This document shows, one piece after another, positions 18,968 to 26,949 of a stretch of DNA of 64,000 bases. The stretch's first letter is position 1. Every line of letters starts with the position of its first letter. The DNA lies in assembly GCF_002165305.2 (NCBI RefSeq), contig NZ_CP032285.1, positions 124,001 to 188,000 on the forward strand, read 5' to 3'. This DNA comes from Acinetobacter sp. WCHA55 (GTDB lineage: Bacteria > Pseudomonadota > Gammaproteobacteria > Pseudomonadales > Moraxellaceae). Under the pieces are notes generated by a model that made no database searches, was not told the DNA's origin, and saw only the letters and a program-made list of their open reading frames with translations. The translations under genes were made by a program, and so were the position numbers.

Positions 18968-19502
18968 TACGCAAAATACTAATGAAAACATTGCTTCAGA
19001 AATTGAAGCTCGTAGCGCTTTTGAAAATAGATACGGCGTGGTCGGTAGTCTGTTGGCCAGTGGCAATTATTCTTCTTGGGTGCATCAGGCGAAATGGGAA
19101 GCTTTTCGTGATGGTTGGATGCAAAGTGAAGTAGAAACTAAAAAATCTATCTATCAAATGCAAACACCAGCCATCAGCGATGACCAATTGGAAGTGGAAA
19201 AATTACTGCAGTTGCTCGATGACTTTTGGAATAAGAAATGGGGCGATTGGAAATCATCTGCAGATATGGTGGCGCAAGGTGAGGCAAATGCCTATGAACA
19301 TGCGAGAGGATTGCTTGAAACGGCGATAAAACAAGATGAAGCCACATGCCAGTGGTTACGCAATCAATTGGCAACGATTCAAACTGAATTGGATGCTTTT
19401 ATCACATTCGTTAATGAACACCTTGTTTACCATGAAAGTGATGGTCCAGATTTAATGTCGAAGATCCAGAAGCTCAAACATTTGATAAAGGTTAAACCAT
19501 GA
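18960..19502 (+). CDS. Unknown 180-residue protein with phage/plasmid-type AFE...W..W motif
   Basis: ATG at 18960 (18945 is an in-frame alternative) after GGGGA. The N-terminal region with AFENRYG, then WVHQAKWEAFRDGW, resembles short proteins common in phages and plasmids that carry an AF..W....WEAF..GW signature. The C-terminal half is a long helix ending in Lys-rich residues. It overlaps the next gene by 4 bp (ATGA). Function unknown. Confidence 0.65.
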   Translation: MIDTQNTNENIASEIEARSAFENRYGVVGSLLASGNYSSWVHQAKWEAFRDGWMQSEVETKKSIYQMQTPAISDDQLEVEKLLQLLDDFWNKKWGDWKSSADMVAQGEANAYEHARGLLETAIKQDEATCQWLRNQLATIQTELDAFITFVNEHLVYHESDGPDLMSKIQKLKHLIKVKP

Positions 19503-19870
19503 TTACGGTTCAAATAGAGATGTGTGGCTTTGGGATTAAACGGCGTTGGGAGTTTGGAGATCCGCGCCGTGCGCCAATTACAGTTTTAGAAATGGGCTTC
19601 ATTAAGGTTTGTAAAATGCGTGGTGATAGCAAACTGGTTGAGTTCATGAGGGGTTATGCAGACGACAAAGAATTCAACTGGCATCCCAAAGTTCGCATTG
19701 CACGTAGAAAAGCAGAACGTAAAGCCTATTCGTACTATGACAACCACTACAAACAGCAGATTAGAGAACTTTTCGATCGCCAAAATGTAGACCGTCAAAA
19801 ACAATATGAATTGGAACGCCAAAACAAAGCGTTATTGGCTGTTATTGAACTTAAAAAAGAACAATCGTAG
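19499..19870 (+). CDS. Unknown 123-residue basic protein
   Basis: Overlaps the upstream gene by 4 bp. The first 60 residues look beta-rich; the C-terminal half is strongly basic and helical (ARRKAERKAY, then a Gln/Arg-rich coiled stretch), which could bind nucleic acid. Its TAG stop is the start of the TAGGTATATACC palindrome. No family recognised. Confidence 0.6.
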   Translation: MITVQIEMCGFGIKRRWEFGDPRRAPITVLEMGFIKVCKMRGDSKLVEFMRGYADDKEFNWHPKVRIARRKAERKAYSYYDNHYKQQIRELFDRQNVDRQKQYELERQNKALLAVIELKKEQS

Positions 19871-19879
19871 GTATATACC
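19870..19879. promoter_or_regulatory. GGTATATACC palindrome exactly between stop and start codons
   Basis: The 10-bp palindrome fills the space between the stop codon of one gene (19868-19870) and the ATG of the next (19880). A protein bound here would sit over a translation start region; a promoter role is possible but unproved. Confidence 0.4.
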
Positions 19880-20299
19880 ATGACGGGAATTGAATATTTT
19901 CAGAAGTATGGCTGGAGTCACGCCGTCCAGTCCGTTAGTCGAATTCCAAGTGAATACAACGAATATTCACCAGATCTCAAAACTGTTGTTGTAAACGGCA
20001 ACTTTCGTTATGCGATGGCTGCGGAAATCAGCAAAAAGAAAACTGAAGTCTATGTTACTGAGCTCAAACAAATCATTGAGAGTGAAAAGCTACTAGAAGA
20101 CTTCTTTAACTTGAATCTGGTTGGTATAGAAAAAGGCTTAAGTAATGCTAAGCGTGAAATGCAAGACATGGAAGAACAGGGGATTGTTGAATTCAACCAT
20201 CGTTTTGATGACGACCTGACTTGCACCACGGAACGCATGAAACTTGCCATCGCTCAAATAGACCATCTTTATCAAAACAACATTACAAAAAGTGAGTAA
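19880..20299 (+). CDS. Unknown 139-residue protein
   Basis: ATG at 19880 immediately after the palindrome, without a clear purine-rich ribosome site. Soluble, mainly helical and acidic. The stop overlaps the next start (TAATG). No family recognised. Confidence 0.6.
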   Translation: MTGIEYFQKYGWSHAVQSVSRIPSEYNEYSPDLKTVVVNGNFRYAMAAEISKKKTEVYVTELKQIIESEKLLEDFFNLNLVGIEKGLSNAKREMQDMEEQGIVEFNHRFDDDLTCTTERMKLAIAQIDHLYQNNITKSE

Positions 20300-20757
20300 T
20301 GCCCATGTTAGAAATGTTCCAAAATCAAACCATGCGATATATCTCTATTGCCATTGGCGTGATTAGTATCTTTATATTCCTATACCTACTTAAACTCGGT
20401 GAGGGGCTTGTCATTAGCCTTATGGTTGCTGTGTTCATATGTGGTTTGAGTTTATTCAAACTGAAAAACTACTATGAAAAAAATAACCCATACATCAATG
20501 CAGAACACCTTGCTTGGCTGTATGGTGAATTGCAAGAATATGACCAGGATCTATTCACAACTGTCAGCAATCTGACCAAGAGTACTGGACGTTTAGAATT
20601 GAGCCAGCTTAAATCAATCCGTAACCGCTATGCTTCTTCCATGAACGAAACTCAACTACAAGCATTGGCCAGTGAACATACTGAAGAAAGCAAATATCGC
20701 TTAGACCAGTACAACTACTCAATTTATGTGATGGATGAAGTCATTAATCAATATTAA
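20299..20757 (+). CDS. Unknown 152-residue membrane protein
   Basis: Two adjacent membrane helices at about residues 13-50, then a ~100-residue cytoplasmic domain with helical, charged character. The start overlaps the preceding stop, indicating coupled translation. No family recognised. Confidence 0.6.
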   Translation: MPMLEMFQNQTMRYISIAIGVISIFIFLYLLKLGEGLVISLMVAVFICGLSLFKLKNYYEKNNPYINAEHLAWLYGELQEYDQDLFTTVSNLTKSTGRLELSQLKSIRNRYASSMNETQLQALASEHTEESKYRLDQYNYSIYVMDEVINQY

Positions 20758-20782
20758 TGGCTGTAATCTAATGGTGAGAAAT

Positions 20783-21021
20783 ATGAGTCAGCAAAAACAA
20801 ATTAAGCAAAAAGTGAAGCTTTTAGATATATCCCCTCTATCCGCTTTTTTTGGATTTTAATGTCTGAACTCTCAGTCGTTTATGCGTTTTATTCGCCCTT
20901 ATATGATGAATTATCGGGTGCCAACCTGATCATCATTCTTTATGCAATCTCTATTAACATCGCCGTGTTATATATCTGCTATACGCGGTATCAAATGTAT
21001 AAAGAGCTACAAAACTATTGA
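20783..21021 (+). pseudogene. Small membrane protein gene split by a homopolymer frameshift
   Basis: Frame 1 starts at ATG 20783 and stops at 20860 (25 residues). A second frame opens at ATG 20860 and stops at 21021 (53 residues, with a membrane helix). One additional T in the run of seven T at 20845-20851 would fuse them into a 79-residue protein with two hydrophobic segments: a basic N-terminus, then SAFFWILMSELSVVYAF, then the ILYAISINIAVLYICY helix. This may be a real mutation, a sequencing error in the T-run, or programmed slippage. Confidence 0.5.
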
Positions 21022-21033
21022 AAGGTTTATAAA

Positions 21034-21543
21034 ATGAACACAACTCTACCTATTCTTATTCATAGCGTTATTGGTGGTATTGGTGAACATCCAGATGCTA
21101 AAAAACGAAGCTTAGGATACGGCGCTATCATGCTGTATATACCGATTGAACATATGGTCGGTTCAGGTGTACTTAAGCTGATGATTGATGTGAATACACT
21201 GTCGATCTATGCGTCTGAAAATCCTAATTACCTAAAACAACCACATACCATCAATGAAGCTTCTCACTTGTGGAATGCATTGCGCTTTGACAGTGCTTCT
21301 AAAGCCAGTCGGAAGGTCATTCATGATAATGGGTATGTTGAGTGTTTGTTTTCCATTCCTATGAAGGTTCTTGAGCCATTTATGGGTGCTGAATTGATTC
21401 AAAACGAATTAGGACTTCCATACATGGCCATCGATCAAAGTGACAAGTCGAAATGCATGCCGATTTGGTATGATGTCAGTAAATCGACCAATCAATTTAT
21501 TGATGGCAACTACAACGATTATCCTGGTGTACAGCCAACTTAA
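21034..21543 (+). CDS. Unknown 169-residue protein
   Basis: ATG at 21034 with GAAAGG upstream. Soluble, begins with a beta-rich stretch (LPILIHSVIGGIG). No family recognised; part of the same plus-strand cluster. Confidence 0.6.
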   Translation: MNTTLPILIHSVIGGIGEHPDAKKRSLGYGAIMLYIPIEHMVGSGVLKLMIDVNTLSIYASENPNYLKQPHTINEASHLWNALRFDSASKASRKVIHDNGYVECLFSIPMKVLEPFMGAELIQNELGLPYMAIDQSDKSKCMPIWYDVSKSTNQFIDGNYNDYPGVQPT

Positions 21544-21685
21544 ATTTTTAAGAAAAGTTTTTAGCTTTGATGATTTGTTAATTATTTATATCGACCAGAT
21601 TGGCGATGATGAAGAGAACAGACTCAATATGGCCCGTTTAATGGGCCACATTTATTTTTATAGATTAGGGATGCTAACTGCGTGA
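21503..21685 (+). CDS. Small ORF translationally coupled to the metallopeptidase gene
   Basis: 60 residues from ATG 21503 (alternative starts exist), overlapping the end of the previous gene and overlapping the GTG of the next by 4 bp (GTGA). The C-terminal part (FSFDDLLIIYIDQIGDDEEN) looks coding, and the 4-bp overlap supports it. Function unknown. Confidence 0.4.
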   Translation: MATTTIILVYSQLKFLRKVFSFDDLLIIYIDQIGDDEENRLNMARLMGHIYFYRLGMLTA

Positions 21686-22668
21686 AAACAAAAATCATTT
21701 TAAACATCATTTTGTGGACCTTAACCGTCCTAACTTGTTATGCGTGGATTGCCTTTACGTTTATTGAACCAGTTGGCTACACCATGACTTTTCTTGTTAT
21801 TTTAATATTGATGACAGTAGTGCTCAGCTGGTGCTTGGCAACACCTTATATTAAGACCAAAGACCGAACCAAGCGACTAGACGAAAACTTTAAGCTACTT
21901 ATGCTCTCTGTTGCTGTTGTTCCACTCCTAATGTTTCTACTGTCATATGGTTTTATATGGTGTTTCAAAACGCTAGAAAAGAAACAGTTCAACCATGACC
22001 ATATTGCTGCGATGGTACCGGGTAGTAACTTCAATCAACTACAAAAGTTTGCCAAGGAAAACTACAACGCGCCACTTGTGTTAGGTGACTTTAACGAAAG
22101 TTGGGCTTTAACTTCCTTAGATATACCGCAAGCTTCTCCAGCTTCATTAAGATCTAGTACAGGATATTGCCTGGTGAATATGTCTAAAACCAGCATGAAC
22201 ACCATGTATAAAGAAGCAAAAACCGATGTAAGCTACAACGATTGGGAAATGCTGATATTAGCGCACGAGTTATCTCACTGTTTAGATCGTGCGACCGATG
22301 TGCCTGGTGAACTTGGCCAGCCACTTAAAGCATTAAATTCAATTGCGCCGTCTGATCGGTCCAAAGTAAAGATGGATGATGTATCTACCTTTGTAACGGC
22401 TGAAAGTAGCGGTAAAACGCAACTATGGCGAGAATCTTATGCGGATCTGTTTGCGGTAGGTTTTATGTCACTTGATCCAAAATACGATACTGCAGCGTTA
22501 AGAGAAAGCCTGATTAAATTACGTGAAAAACGTAAGGCACAAGATCCAACCCATAATTCGGTGTGTTGGTTGCAGTATTCTAAGAGTCAGCCTTTCCCAC
22601 AAAAAGGTTCGGATGTTTATTCTTGGGCAAATAACATCAGAATTAAAGCGCCGTGCGAGTTGAAATAA
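21682..22668 (+). CDS. Membrane-anchored zinc metallopeptidase (HExxH ... ExxAD)
   Basis: 328 residues from GTG 21682. Three hydrophobic segments lie at about residues 5-28, 33-55 and 72-95. The soluble C-terminal domain carries HELSH at residues 195-199 (two zinc ligands plus catalytic Glu) and RESYAD with Glu 251 as probable third ligand, the arrangement of gluzincins such as M48-type peptidases. The active domain is probably on the periplasmic side, but topology is inferred. Substrate unknown: cell-wall or membrane-protein turnover, surface exclusion or processing of a transfer protein are all possible. It ends the plus-strand cluster and is followed by a terminator. Confidence 0.7.
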   Translation: MKTKIILNIILWTLTVLTCYAWIAFTFIEPVGYTMTFLVILILMTVVLSWCLATPYIKTKDRTKRLDENFKLLMLSVAVVPLLMFLLSYGFIWCFKTLEKKQFNHDHIAAMVPGSNFNQLQKFAKENYNAPLVLGDFNESWALTSLDIPQASPASLRSSTGYCLVNMSKTSMNTMYKEAKTDVSYNDWEMLILAHELSHCLDRATDVPGELGQPLKALNSIAPSDRSKVKMDDVSTFVTAESSGKTQLWRESYADLFAVGFMSLDPKYDTAALRESLIKLREKRKAQDPTHNSVCWLQYSKSQPFPQKGSDVYSWANNIRIKAPCELK

Positions 22669-22686
22669 CTTGTCTTCAGACAAATT

Positions 22687-22712
22687 AAAAGCCCGAATTT
22701 CGGGCATCTTTT
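22687..22712. terminator. Terminator between convergent genes
   Basis: Inverted repeat GCCCGAA/TTCGGGC at 22691-22705 with A-rich sequence before it and a T-rich stretch after it, suitable for both the metallopeptidase gene and the convergent minus-strand gene. Confidence 0.65.
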
Positions 22713-22723
22713 ATACCAGCTAA

Positions 22724-23101
22724 TTAACAATAAAAGCCAGGGCTTATAGTTGGTGCAGACATATCATCATAGATGCAATCTATACTGACTGCAGGTTTAT
22801 CAATGTGGCTAAATAAGCTTGGATTGACCAATTGATTTGTTAGCTTAGATTTTTCTATACTAAAGCCAACCAGTTCAACTTCACAATCACACACGTAATG
22901 GAATTTTGCCTTACCGTACAACACAAATACATTAGGTGACTTCTCATACATCTTGAAGTACTCGGCTTGAGTTTGTGACAATGGAACCTCCAGCACCACA
23001 AAGCCATTTGGTACGACAAAAACTGCAGATCCATCTTTTACTGAGTAAACGATGGCTTGAACATCAGAAGCACGTTCAAAACCCACACTTTTTTTTATCA
23101 T
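22724..23101 (-). CDS. Unknown 125-residue protein
   Basis: Starts at ATG 23101, 13 bp after the stop of the upstream minus-strand gene, so the two probably share a transcript. Beta-rich, no signal or membrane helix. No family recognised. Confidence 0.6.
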   Translation of the reverse strand: MIKKSVGFERASDVQAIVYSVKDGSAVFVVPNGFVVLEVPLSQTQAEYFKMYEKSPNVFVLYGKAKFHYVCDCEVELVGFSIEKSKLTNQLVNPSLFSHIDKPAVSIDCIYDDMSAPTISPGFYC

Positions 23102-23114
23102 TTAGATTACCTTT

Positions 23115-23429
23115 TTATTTTGTAATATTCGCCTCGAGCGCAGCGTTTCGTACATCAGCTAGGTTTAACCAATGGCGGTGCTCAGCTTTAGTTTTTTCAA
23201 TTTTGTGTGGTGTTCTTGGGTATTCCCAACTCCAGTAATGCTTTTTATAAATCTCCTTATCTTTCACAAGATACGCCTGTATAGATTGACTATCCTCATT
23301 AGTTGCATAGCCAACGCCAAAGTAAATATCTAAACCTTGCTTTAGTGCAGTTTGATAATCGGCTTCAAATTGAATAACAAGGGATTCAATCCTAGCTTCA
23401 TGAGAAAAGATACTAGATAGTTTTAACAT
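23115..23429 (-). CDS. Unknown 104-residue protein behind the shared leader
   Basis: ATG at 23429, 7 bp after GGAG. The leader (GCCTTAAACTTGGAG, read from 23451) and a TATAAT 21 bp before it match the arrangement at 25866 and 54997. The protein has an N-terminal helix and a Trp/Tyr-rich middle (HYWSWEYPRTP). No family recognised. The shared leader suggests co-regulation with other small backbone genes. Confidence 0.6.
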   Translation of the reverse strand: MLKLSSIFSHEARIESLVIQFEADYQTALKQGLDIYFGVGYATNEDSQSIQAYLVKDKEIYKKHYWSWEYPRTPHKIEKTKAEHRHWLNLADVRNAALEANITK

Positions 23430-23432
23430 CAC

Positions 23433-23960
23433 ACGGCTCCAAGTTTAAGGCAATATGCCTCGAGATAAAACCATTATAACGGTCAAAATCCACTAAATTA
23501 GTTTATTTAAAAAAATTTCATTAAAGTTAAACCCTTGAAGATTAAAACATACGGCGAAAAACTTAGGTTTTTTATTCAATATTAATCAGACTTACTCAAA
23601 TTTAGTCTAGATGAACTGGTATTTTTAAAATTAAGGCTGCTTCGCGTTCCCATTTGTGAACAGATTCTCATTTTTGAGAATGAATTATATTTCATTTTTT
23701 GACTGACACTGGAACAATTAGCCATAGACGAGTAGGGGGTGGGTAAAGCCATATACCACATTTAAGAAATAACGCCGTAGTGGTGTTAATTCATTGTTAA
23801 TTGAATATGGTTTGAATTAAGGCTTGATGGAAATGCATTAGTAGAATTATGGGTGCTGAATTATCAAAATTAAGTTTTGGATTATTTTAATCAATTAAAA
23901 AAACATCGTTTGCGTTTATAAAGCCAGCAGTTGATCAATTAGCTGATCAACGCAAGGGTA
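23433..23960. other. Non-coding region with inverted repeats; candidate cis-acting plasmid region
   Basis: 528 bp without a credible gene. Besides the promoter and leader of the minus-strand gene ending at 23429, it contains an ATTCTCA/TGAGAAT hairpin at 23664-23681, an AT-rich ~31-bp element at 23885-23915 that recurs at 25968-25997, and a TTGATCA/TGATCAA hairpin at 23931-23950. Such clustering is compatible with an oriT or a single-strand promoter region, but I see no nic-site consensus. Confidence 0.4.
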
Positions 23961-24911
23961 TTAACCTTTTTTATGGTTTAAATACTTTTGAGTACGTTCT
24001 AATAATTTCGGGATGGTTTTTTCTGCTTCTTCTTGGGTGAGATGCAAACCATAAAATTTATTAGTTGTTCCGTAGCTTTCATTAAGTACTGAATAGGGAA
24101 TATATAAGGTGTACATGTCTTGTTCTACTGAGTACAACGTGATGAAGTCAGTCGTATATGAAAACTTGCCATTTTCGCTCTCTAGCTTGATTTGTTGGTG
24201 TTTAACGAGCTTGAGTGGTGAAATGCAGTCACCGCCATAGATCGCAACTGTGCCACGCTCTTTGTACAGCTTAATGAGTTTTTTGGTGCATTTTAACGGC
24301 TTGCCGTGTTTGTCCAATTTTGGTTGGTTGCGAACAAAGATGTTATAGCGAAGATTCGAGTCACCAAGCATCCCGCTTGTTGTTTCACTGATGGTCAATT
24401 GGCGTTTAGACTTCTTATAAAACTCTAATAAGCGTTGCTGTAAATTGAACCGTGAAACACCGCATTCGATGTCAAAATCTAGACTTTTAAAAGCGTTTTT
24501 ATTACTGTTGTTTCCAAAGTAACAAACTGCATCGTTAAACATTTGCGTTAAGTTTGCAAAAATTAAGAGAAAGTCGTTTTGTGGGTACGGACGTTTTTGA
24601 TACATGCACCCAAACTCACTGTCTGACAACTTATAAAAATAGGTGCGAACGCCAGTATAACTGCAAAGTGAATCATAAATGCGTGTGCCTTTAATTTGAA
24701 TCTGAGTAACATAGCTAGATGAAAATTCAGGGGTAGCCCAAAGCATAGGGCTGAACAGGATGTCTTTCACTAATCCATTGTCGTATGCACGGTCGCCAAC
24801 GCGACTCTTTTGGTTAATGCGGTCGTTTTGGGTGTAAACATGGATGTTCTTCAGCTCCAACGTTTCACGTTTGAACACGGTCTTTTCAGCGGTAGCAGTA
24901 GCGGTCGTCAT
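23961..24911 (-). CDS. Unknown 316-residue protein
   Basis: Starts at ATG 24911 after GGAAC. Soluble, mixed alpha/beta, with many Tyr, Phe and Lys residues; a PYPQND loop and a Cys-containing middle are visible but no known catalytic pattern. It lies 11 bp after the next upstream minus gene and is likely in one operon with it. It begins with MTTATATAEKT, a low-complexity lead. Function unknown. Confidence 0.65.
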   Translation of the reverse strand: MTTATATAEKTVFKRETLELKNIHVYTQNDRINQKSRVGDRAYDNGLVKDILFSPMLWATPEFSSSYVTQIQIKGTRIYDSLCSYTGVRTYFYKLSDSEFGCMYQKRPYPQNDFLLIFANLTQMFNDAVCYFGNNSNKNAFKSLDFDIECGVSRFNLQQRLLEFYKKSKRQLTISETTSGMLGDSNLRYNIFVRNQPKLDKHGKPLKCTKKLIKLYKERGTVAIYGGDCISPLKLVKHQQIKLESENGKFSYTTDFITLYSVEQDMYTLYIPYSVLNESYGTTNKFYGLHLTQEEAEKTIPKLLERTQKYLNHKKG

Positions 24912-24922
24912 GGTGAAGTTCC

Positions 24923-25393
24923 TTATCGGCTTAAATACGTGTGTGCAAAAATTGCTTGCATGGTTTTAAAAATTTGGTCTGTTTCAAAGTAGTCAGAAAT
25001 TTGCTCTTGGAATGGGCTTTGATGGTTGCGAACCAACGTGCGAATCGCAGAACTATTTAAGGTGTCTGAGTTGGTAAAACCATTTTTTAGTACTTTGATC
25101 TCAAAATATGGGCTAGTGGATGCAATCACACTGACAATAATGTTGCCGTCTTGGTCTGTCTTAACTGACAAATCAGCAATTGGGCTTAGCTCATGGCGTA
25201 AAAAATACATATTGTCGGGGTTATAGATTGCTTTAAATCTGATTCCGTCTTGGCATATAGCGCAAAACAGTTCATTCACCGACTCAGCAGTAAAGATCGC
25301 CCCAAACGTCACAACAACAGGCCCGACATTTTTTTGCTGTTTTTCATCATGTTTGATGGTTAGCTCGCAATGCGCTGTAATTAGGTTTTGCAT
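24923..25393 (-). CDS. Unknown 156-residue protein
   Basis: ATG at 25393 with GAGGATAT upstream. Mixed alpha/beta, includes two Cys residues. Probably co-transcribed with the gene that follows at 24911. No family recognised. Confidence 0.6.
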   Translation of the reverse strand: MQNLITAHCELTIKHDEKQQKNVGPVVVTFGAIFTAESVNELFCAICQDGIRFKAIYNPDNMYFLRHELSPIADLSVKTDQDGNIIVSVIASTSPYFEIKVLKNGFTNSDTLNSSAIRTLVRNHQSPFQEQISDYFETDQIFKTMQAIFAHTYLSR

Positions 25394-25458
25394 GGTTTAT
25401 ATCCTCAAATGTGATTCAGTGGCATACGCACGTTATCCGTGCGTATGGGTGAATTGAA

Positions 25459-25866
25459 TTAAGAAAGTTCGCGTGACCAACAATCTTCTATACGGTCGTA
25501 TGCGTAGCCGTTTTGAGCCATTAACGTGCAAATGTCTTCAAGGTTTTTGCCAAAGATATTTACTGAGGTAACTTGGTCGAGTACTGATGTATGACCAAAG
25601 TTTTCTTTTAATGTTGCAACGTAGATTTCAACGTCCATGAAGAAGAAATTTGTTTTATCAGCCAATGTCGGCATGTGCTGTTGAAATTGAAGTTGAGCAT
25701 AGTCACTATCCGCTTGAAGATCCGCAAGGGTTAAATCACAGTTGTTGTCGATGTAATCTGAGATTTCATCAAACAATGTTTCCATGTGAGCACCGCTAAA
25801 AGTTTTAGGGAAACCGATGTATAAAGTGCCTTGTAACTGTACTGATTGAGCGTTTAAATTTGACAT
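25459..25866 (-). CDS. Unknown 135-residue protein behind the shared leader
   Basis: ATG at 25866 is chosen because GGAG lies 8 bp before it; a longer in-frame start at 25926 overlaps the presumed promoter. Acidic, with an N-terminal beta stretch (VQLQGTLYIGFP). It starts the minus-strand group 25866 to 23961 (leader, then three genes). No family recognised; the leader ties it to the genes at 23429 and 54997. Confidence 0.65.
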   Translation of the reverse strand: MSNLNAQSVQLQGTLYIGFPKTFSGAHMETLFDEISDYIDNNCDLTLADLQADSDYAQLQFQQHMPTLADKTNFFFMDVEIYVATLKENFGHTSVLDQVTSVNIFGKNLEDICTLMAQNGYAYDRIEDCWSRELS

Positions 25867-25873
25867 GCTGTTC

Positions 25874-25915
25874 ACTCCAAGTTTTAAGCTTTCTGCTTTT
25901 GATAGTTTCATTTTA
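25874..25915 (-). promoter_or_regulatory. Shared promoter/leader module (copy 1)
   Basis: Read leftward: TAAAAT (-10 like), 20 bp, GCTTAAAACTTGGAGT (25889-25874), 8 bp, ATG. A close copy lies at 55005-55044 and diverged ones at 23436-23478 and 28769-28803. The GGAG is the ribosome-binding site; conservation extends well beyond it. Confidence 0.55.
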
Positions 25916-25967
25916 TGGGAAAACACAACCTGGCAAACTTTTCTCGAAAAATAAGATTTTCAATCTT

Positions 25968-25997
25968 TTTTAATCAATTAAAAAACATCGCTTGCGT
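25968..25997. repeat. 30-bp AT-rich element also present at 23885-23915
   Basis: The two copies share TTTTAATCAATTAAAAAA followed by CATCG(C/T)TTGCGT and differ by one indel and one substitution. Both lie in gaps upstream of shared-leader genes. Function unknown; a regulator or replication-related site is possible. Confidence 0.6.
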
Positions 25998-26086
25998 ACT
26001 AATATGATTTTTCTATTAGCCGTATCGCCGTAATGCATTAAGAATAATTTAACGAGCAATTAGTTAATTAATTAAGTTTAATTAAA

Positions 26087-26380
26087 TTGTTAAGTTTTAA
26101 AACATATGAAGATGAACCAGCTCAAGACCGTCTTGTGCTTGAAAACATCACCATTGCTGAAGCGATGAAGTTAGCTGAAAACAACGGATTCTTTAAAGCA
26201 AAGTACCAGGTGCTTAAAGTGATTCAATATTTTGATGTTGAATTGGTACTCACGGCGTCTGATGTTGAGTACTGTGCTGAATTACACCAGTTTAGCGGTG
26301 GCTATAACGTGACGGTGCTTGCTGATACACCTGAACAAGATCTTATTGCAATTCTCAATTCATTGGGGATATTGAATTAG
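26087..26380 (+). CDS. Unknown 97-residue protein (TTG start)
   Basis: The frame opens at TTG 26087; no ATG is available upstream, so the start is uncertain and the gene may have lost its beginning. The translation (KTYEDEPAQDRLVLENITIAEA region) looks like a genuine small alpha/beta protein. Followed by a short ORF and then an IS3-family element. Confidence 0.45.
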   Translation: MLSFKTYEDEPAQDRLVLENITIAEAMKLAENNGFFKAKYQVLKVIQYFDVELVLTASDVEYCAELHQFSGGYNVTVLADTPEQDLIAILNSLGILN

Positions 26381-26400
26381 AGCCATCTCGTGATAAGAGA

Positions 26401-26535
26401 ATGCAGCTCCGAAAAATGGAGTCTAAATTTAAATCTGCCTTTAAGGGATATGATTTATCCCAAGTATCCATAGTGATATGGTCAGTGTATGTTCACCAGT
26501 GGCACGATCGCAAAATTAGTACCGTATATATCTAA
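26401..26535 (+). CDS. Short ORF truncated near an IS boundary
   Basis: 44 codons from ATG 26401 to TAA 26535, ending 25 bp before the IS3-family element. The frame is also open upstream through the end of the preceding gene. Trp- and His-rich end (SVYVHQWHDRK). Possibly a remnant of a longer gene whose 3' part was lost; function unknown. Confidence 0.3.
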   Translation: MQLRKMESKFKSAFKGYDLSQVSIVIWSVYVHQWHDRKISTVYI

Positions 26536-26643
26536 AAAAAAACCACAATAACAATAGAGATGGATCCGGAAATTTGAACAACTCCTATAAGTGATACTCT
26601 GCTCCTCAAATGATGTTATAAACATCAATATATGGAGTATTTT

Positions 26644-26949
26644 ATGGCACGTAGACCAAGAAGAAATCATTCAAATGATTTTAAGGCTAAGGTAGCACTT
26701 GCTGCGATCAAAGCAGAAAAAACACTTGCTGAATTGAGTTCTGAGTTTGATGTTCATCAAAACCAAATTATTGACTGGAAAAATCAATTGATCTCAGCTT
26801 CCTCGCAAGCTTTCGATCAATCAAAAGCTCCATCAGAACCACCCATCGATCTAAAAAAACTACATGCAAAAATCGGTGAGCAGGCATTAGAAATTGATTT
26901 TTTAGAAGGTGTGTTGAAGAAACTGGGCCGCTTCAACCACAAAAGTTAA
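26644..26949 (+). CDS. IS3-family OrfA (helix-turn-helix)
   Basis: 101 residues from the ATG at 26644, 6 bp after GGAG. Starts MARRPRRNHSNDFKAKVALA, the typical IS3-family OrfA HTH that binds the IS ends, followed by a leucine-zipper-like region. The product is joined to OrfB by -1 frameshifting near 26917-26930. Confidence 0.85.
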   Translation: MARRPRRNHSNDFKAKVALAAIKAEKTLAELSSEFDVHQNQIIDWKNQLISASSQAFDQSKAPSEPPIDLKKLHAKIGEQALEIDFLEGVLKKLGRFNHKS

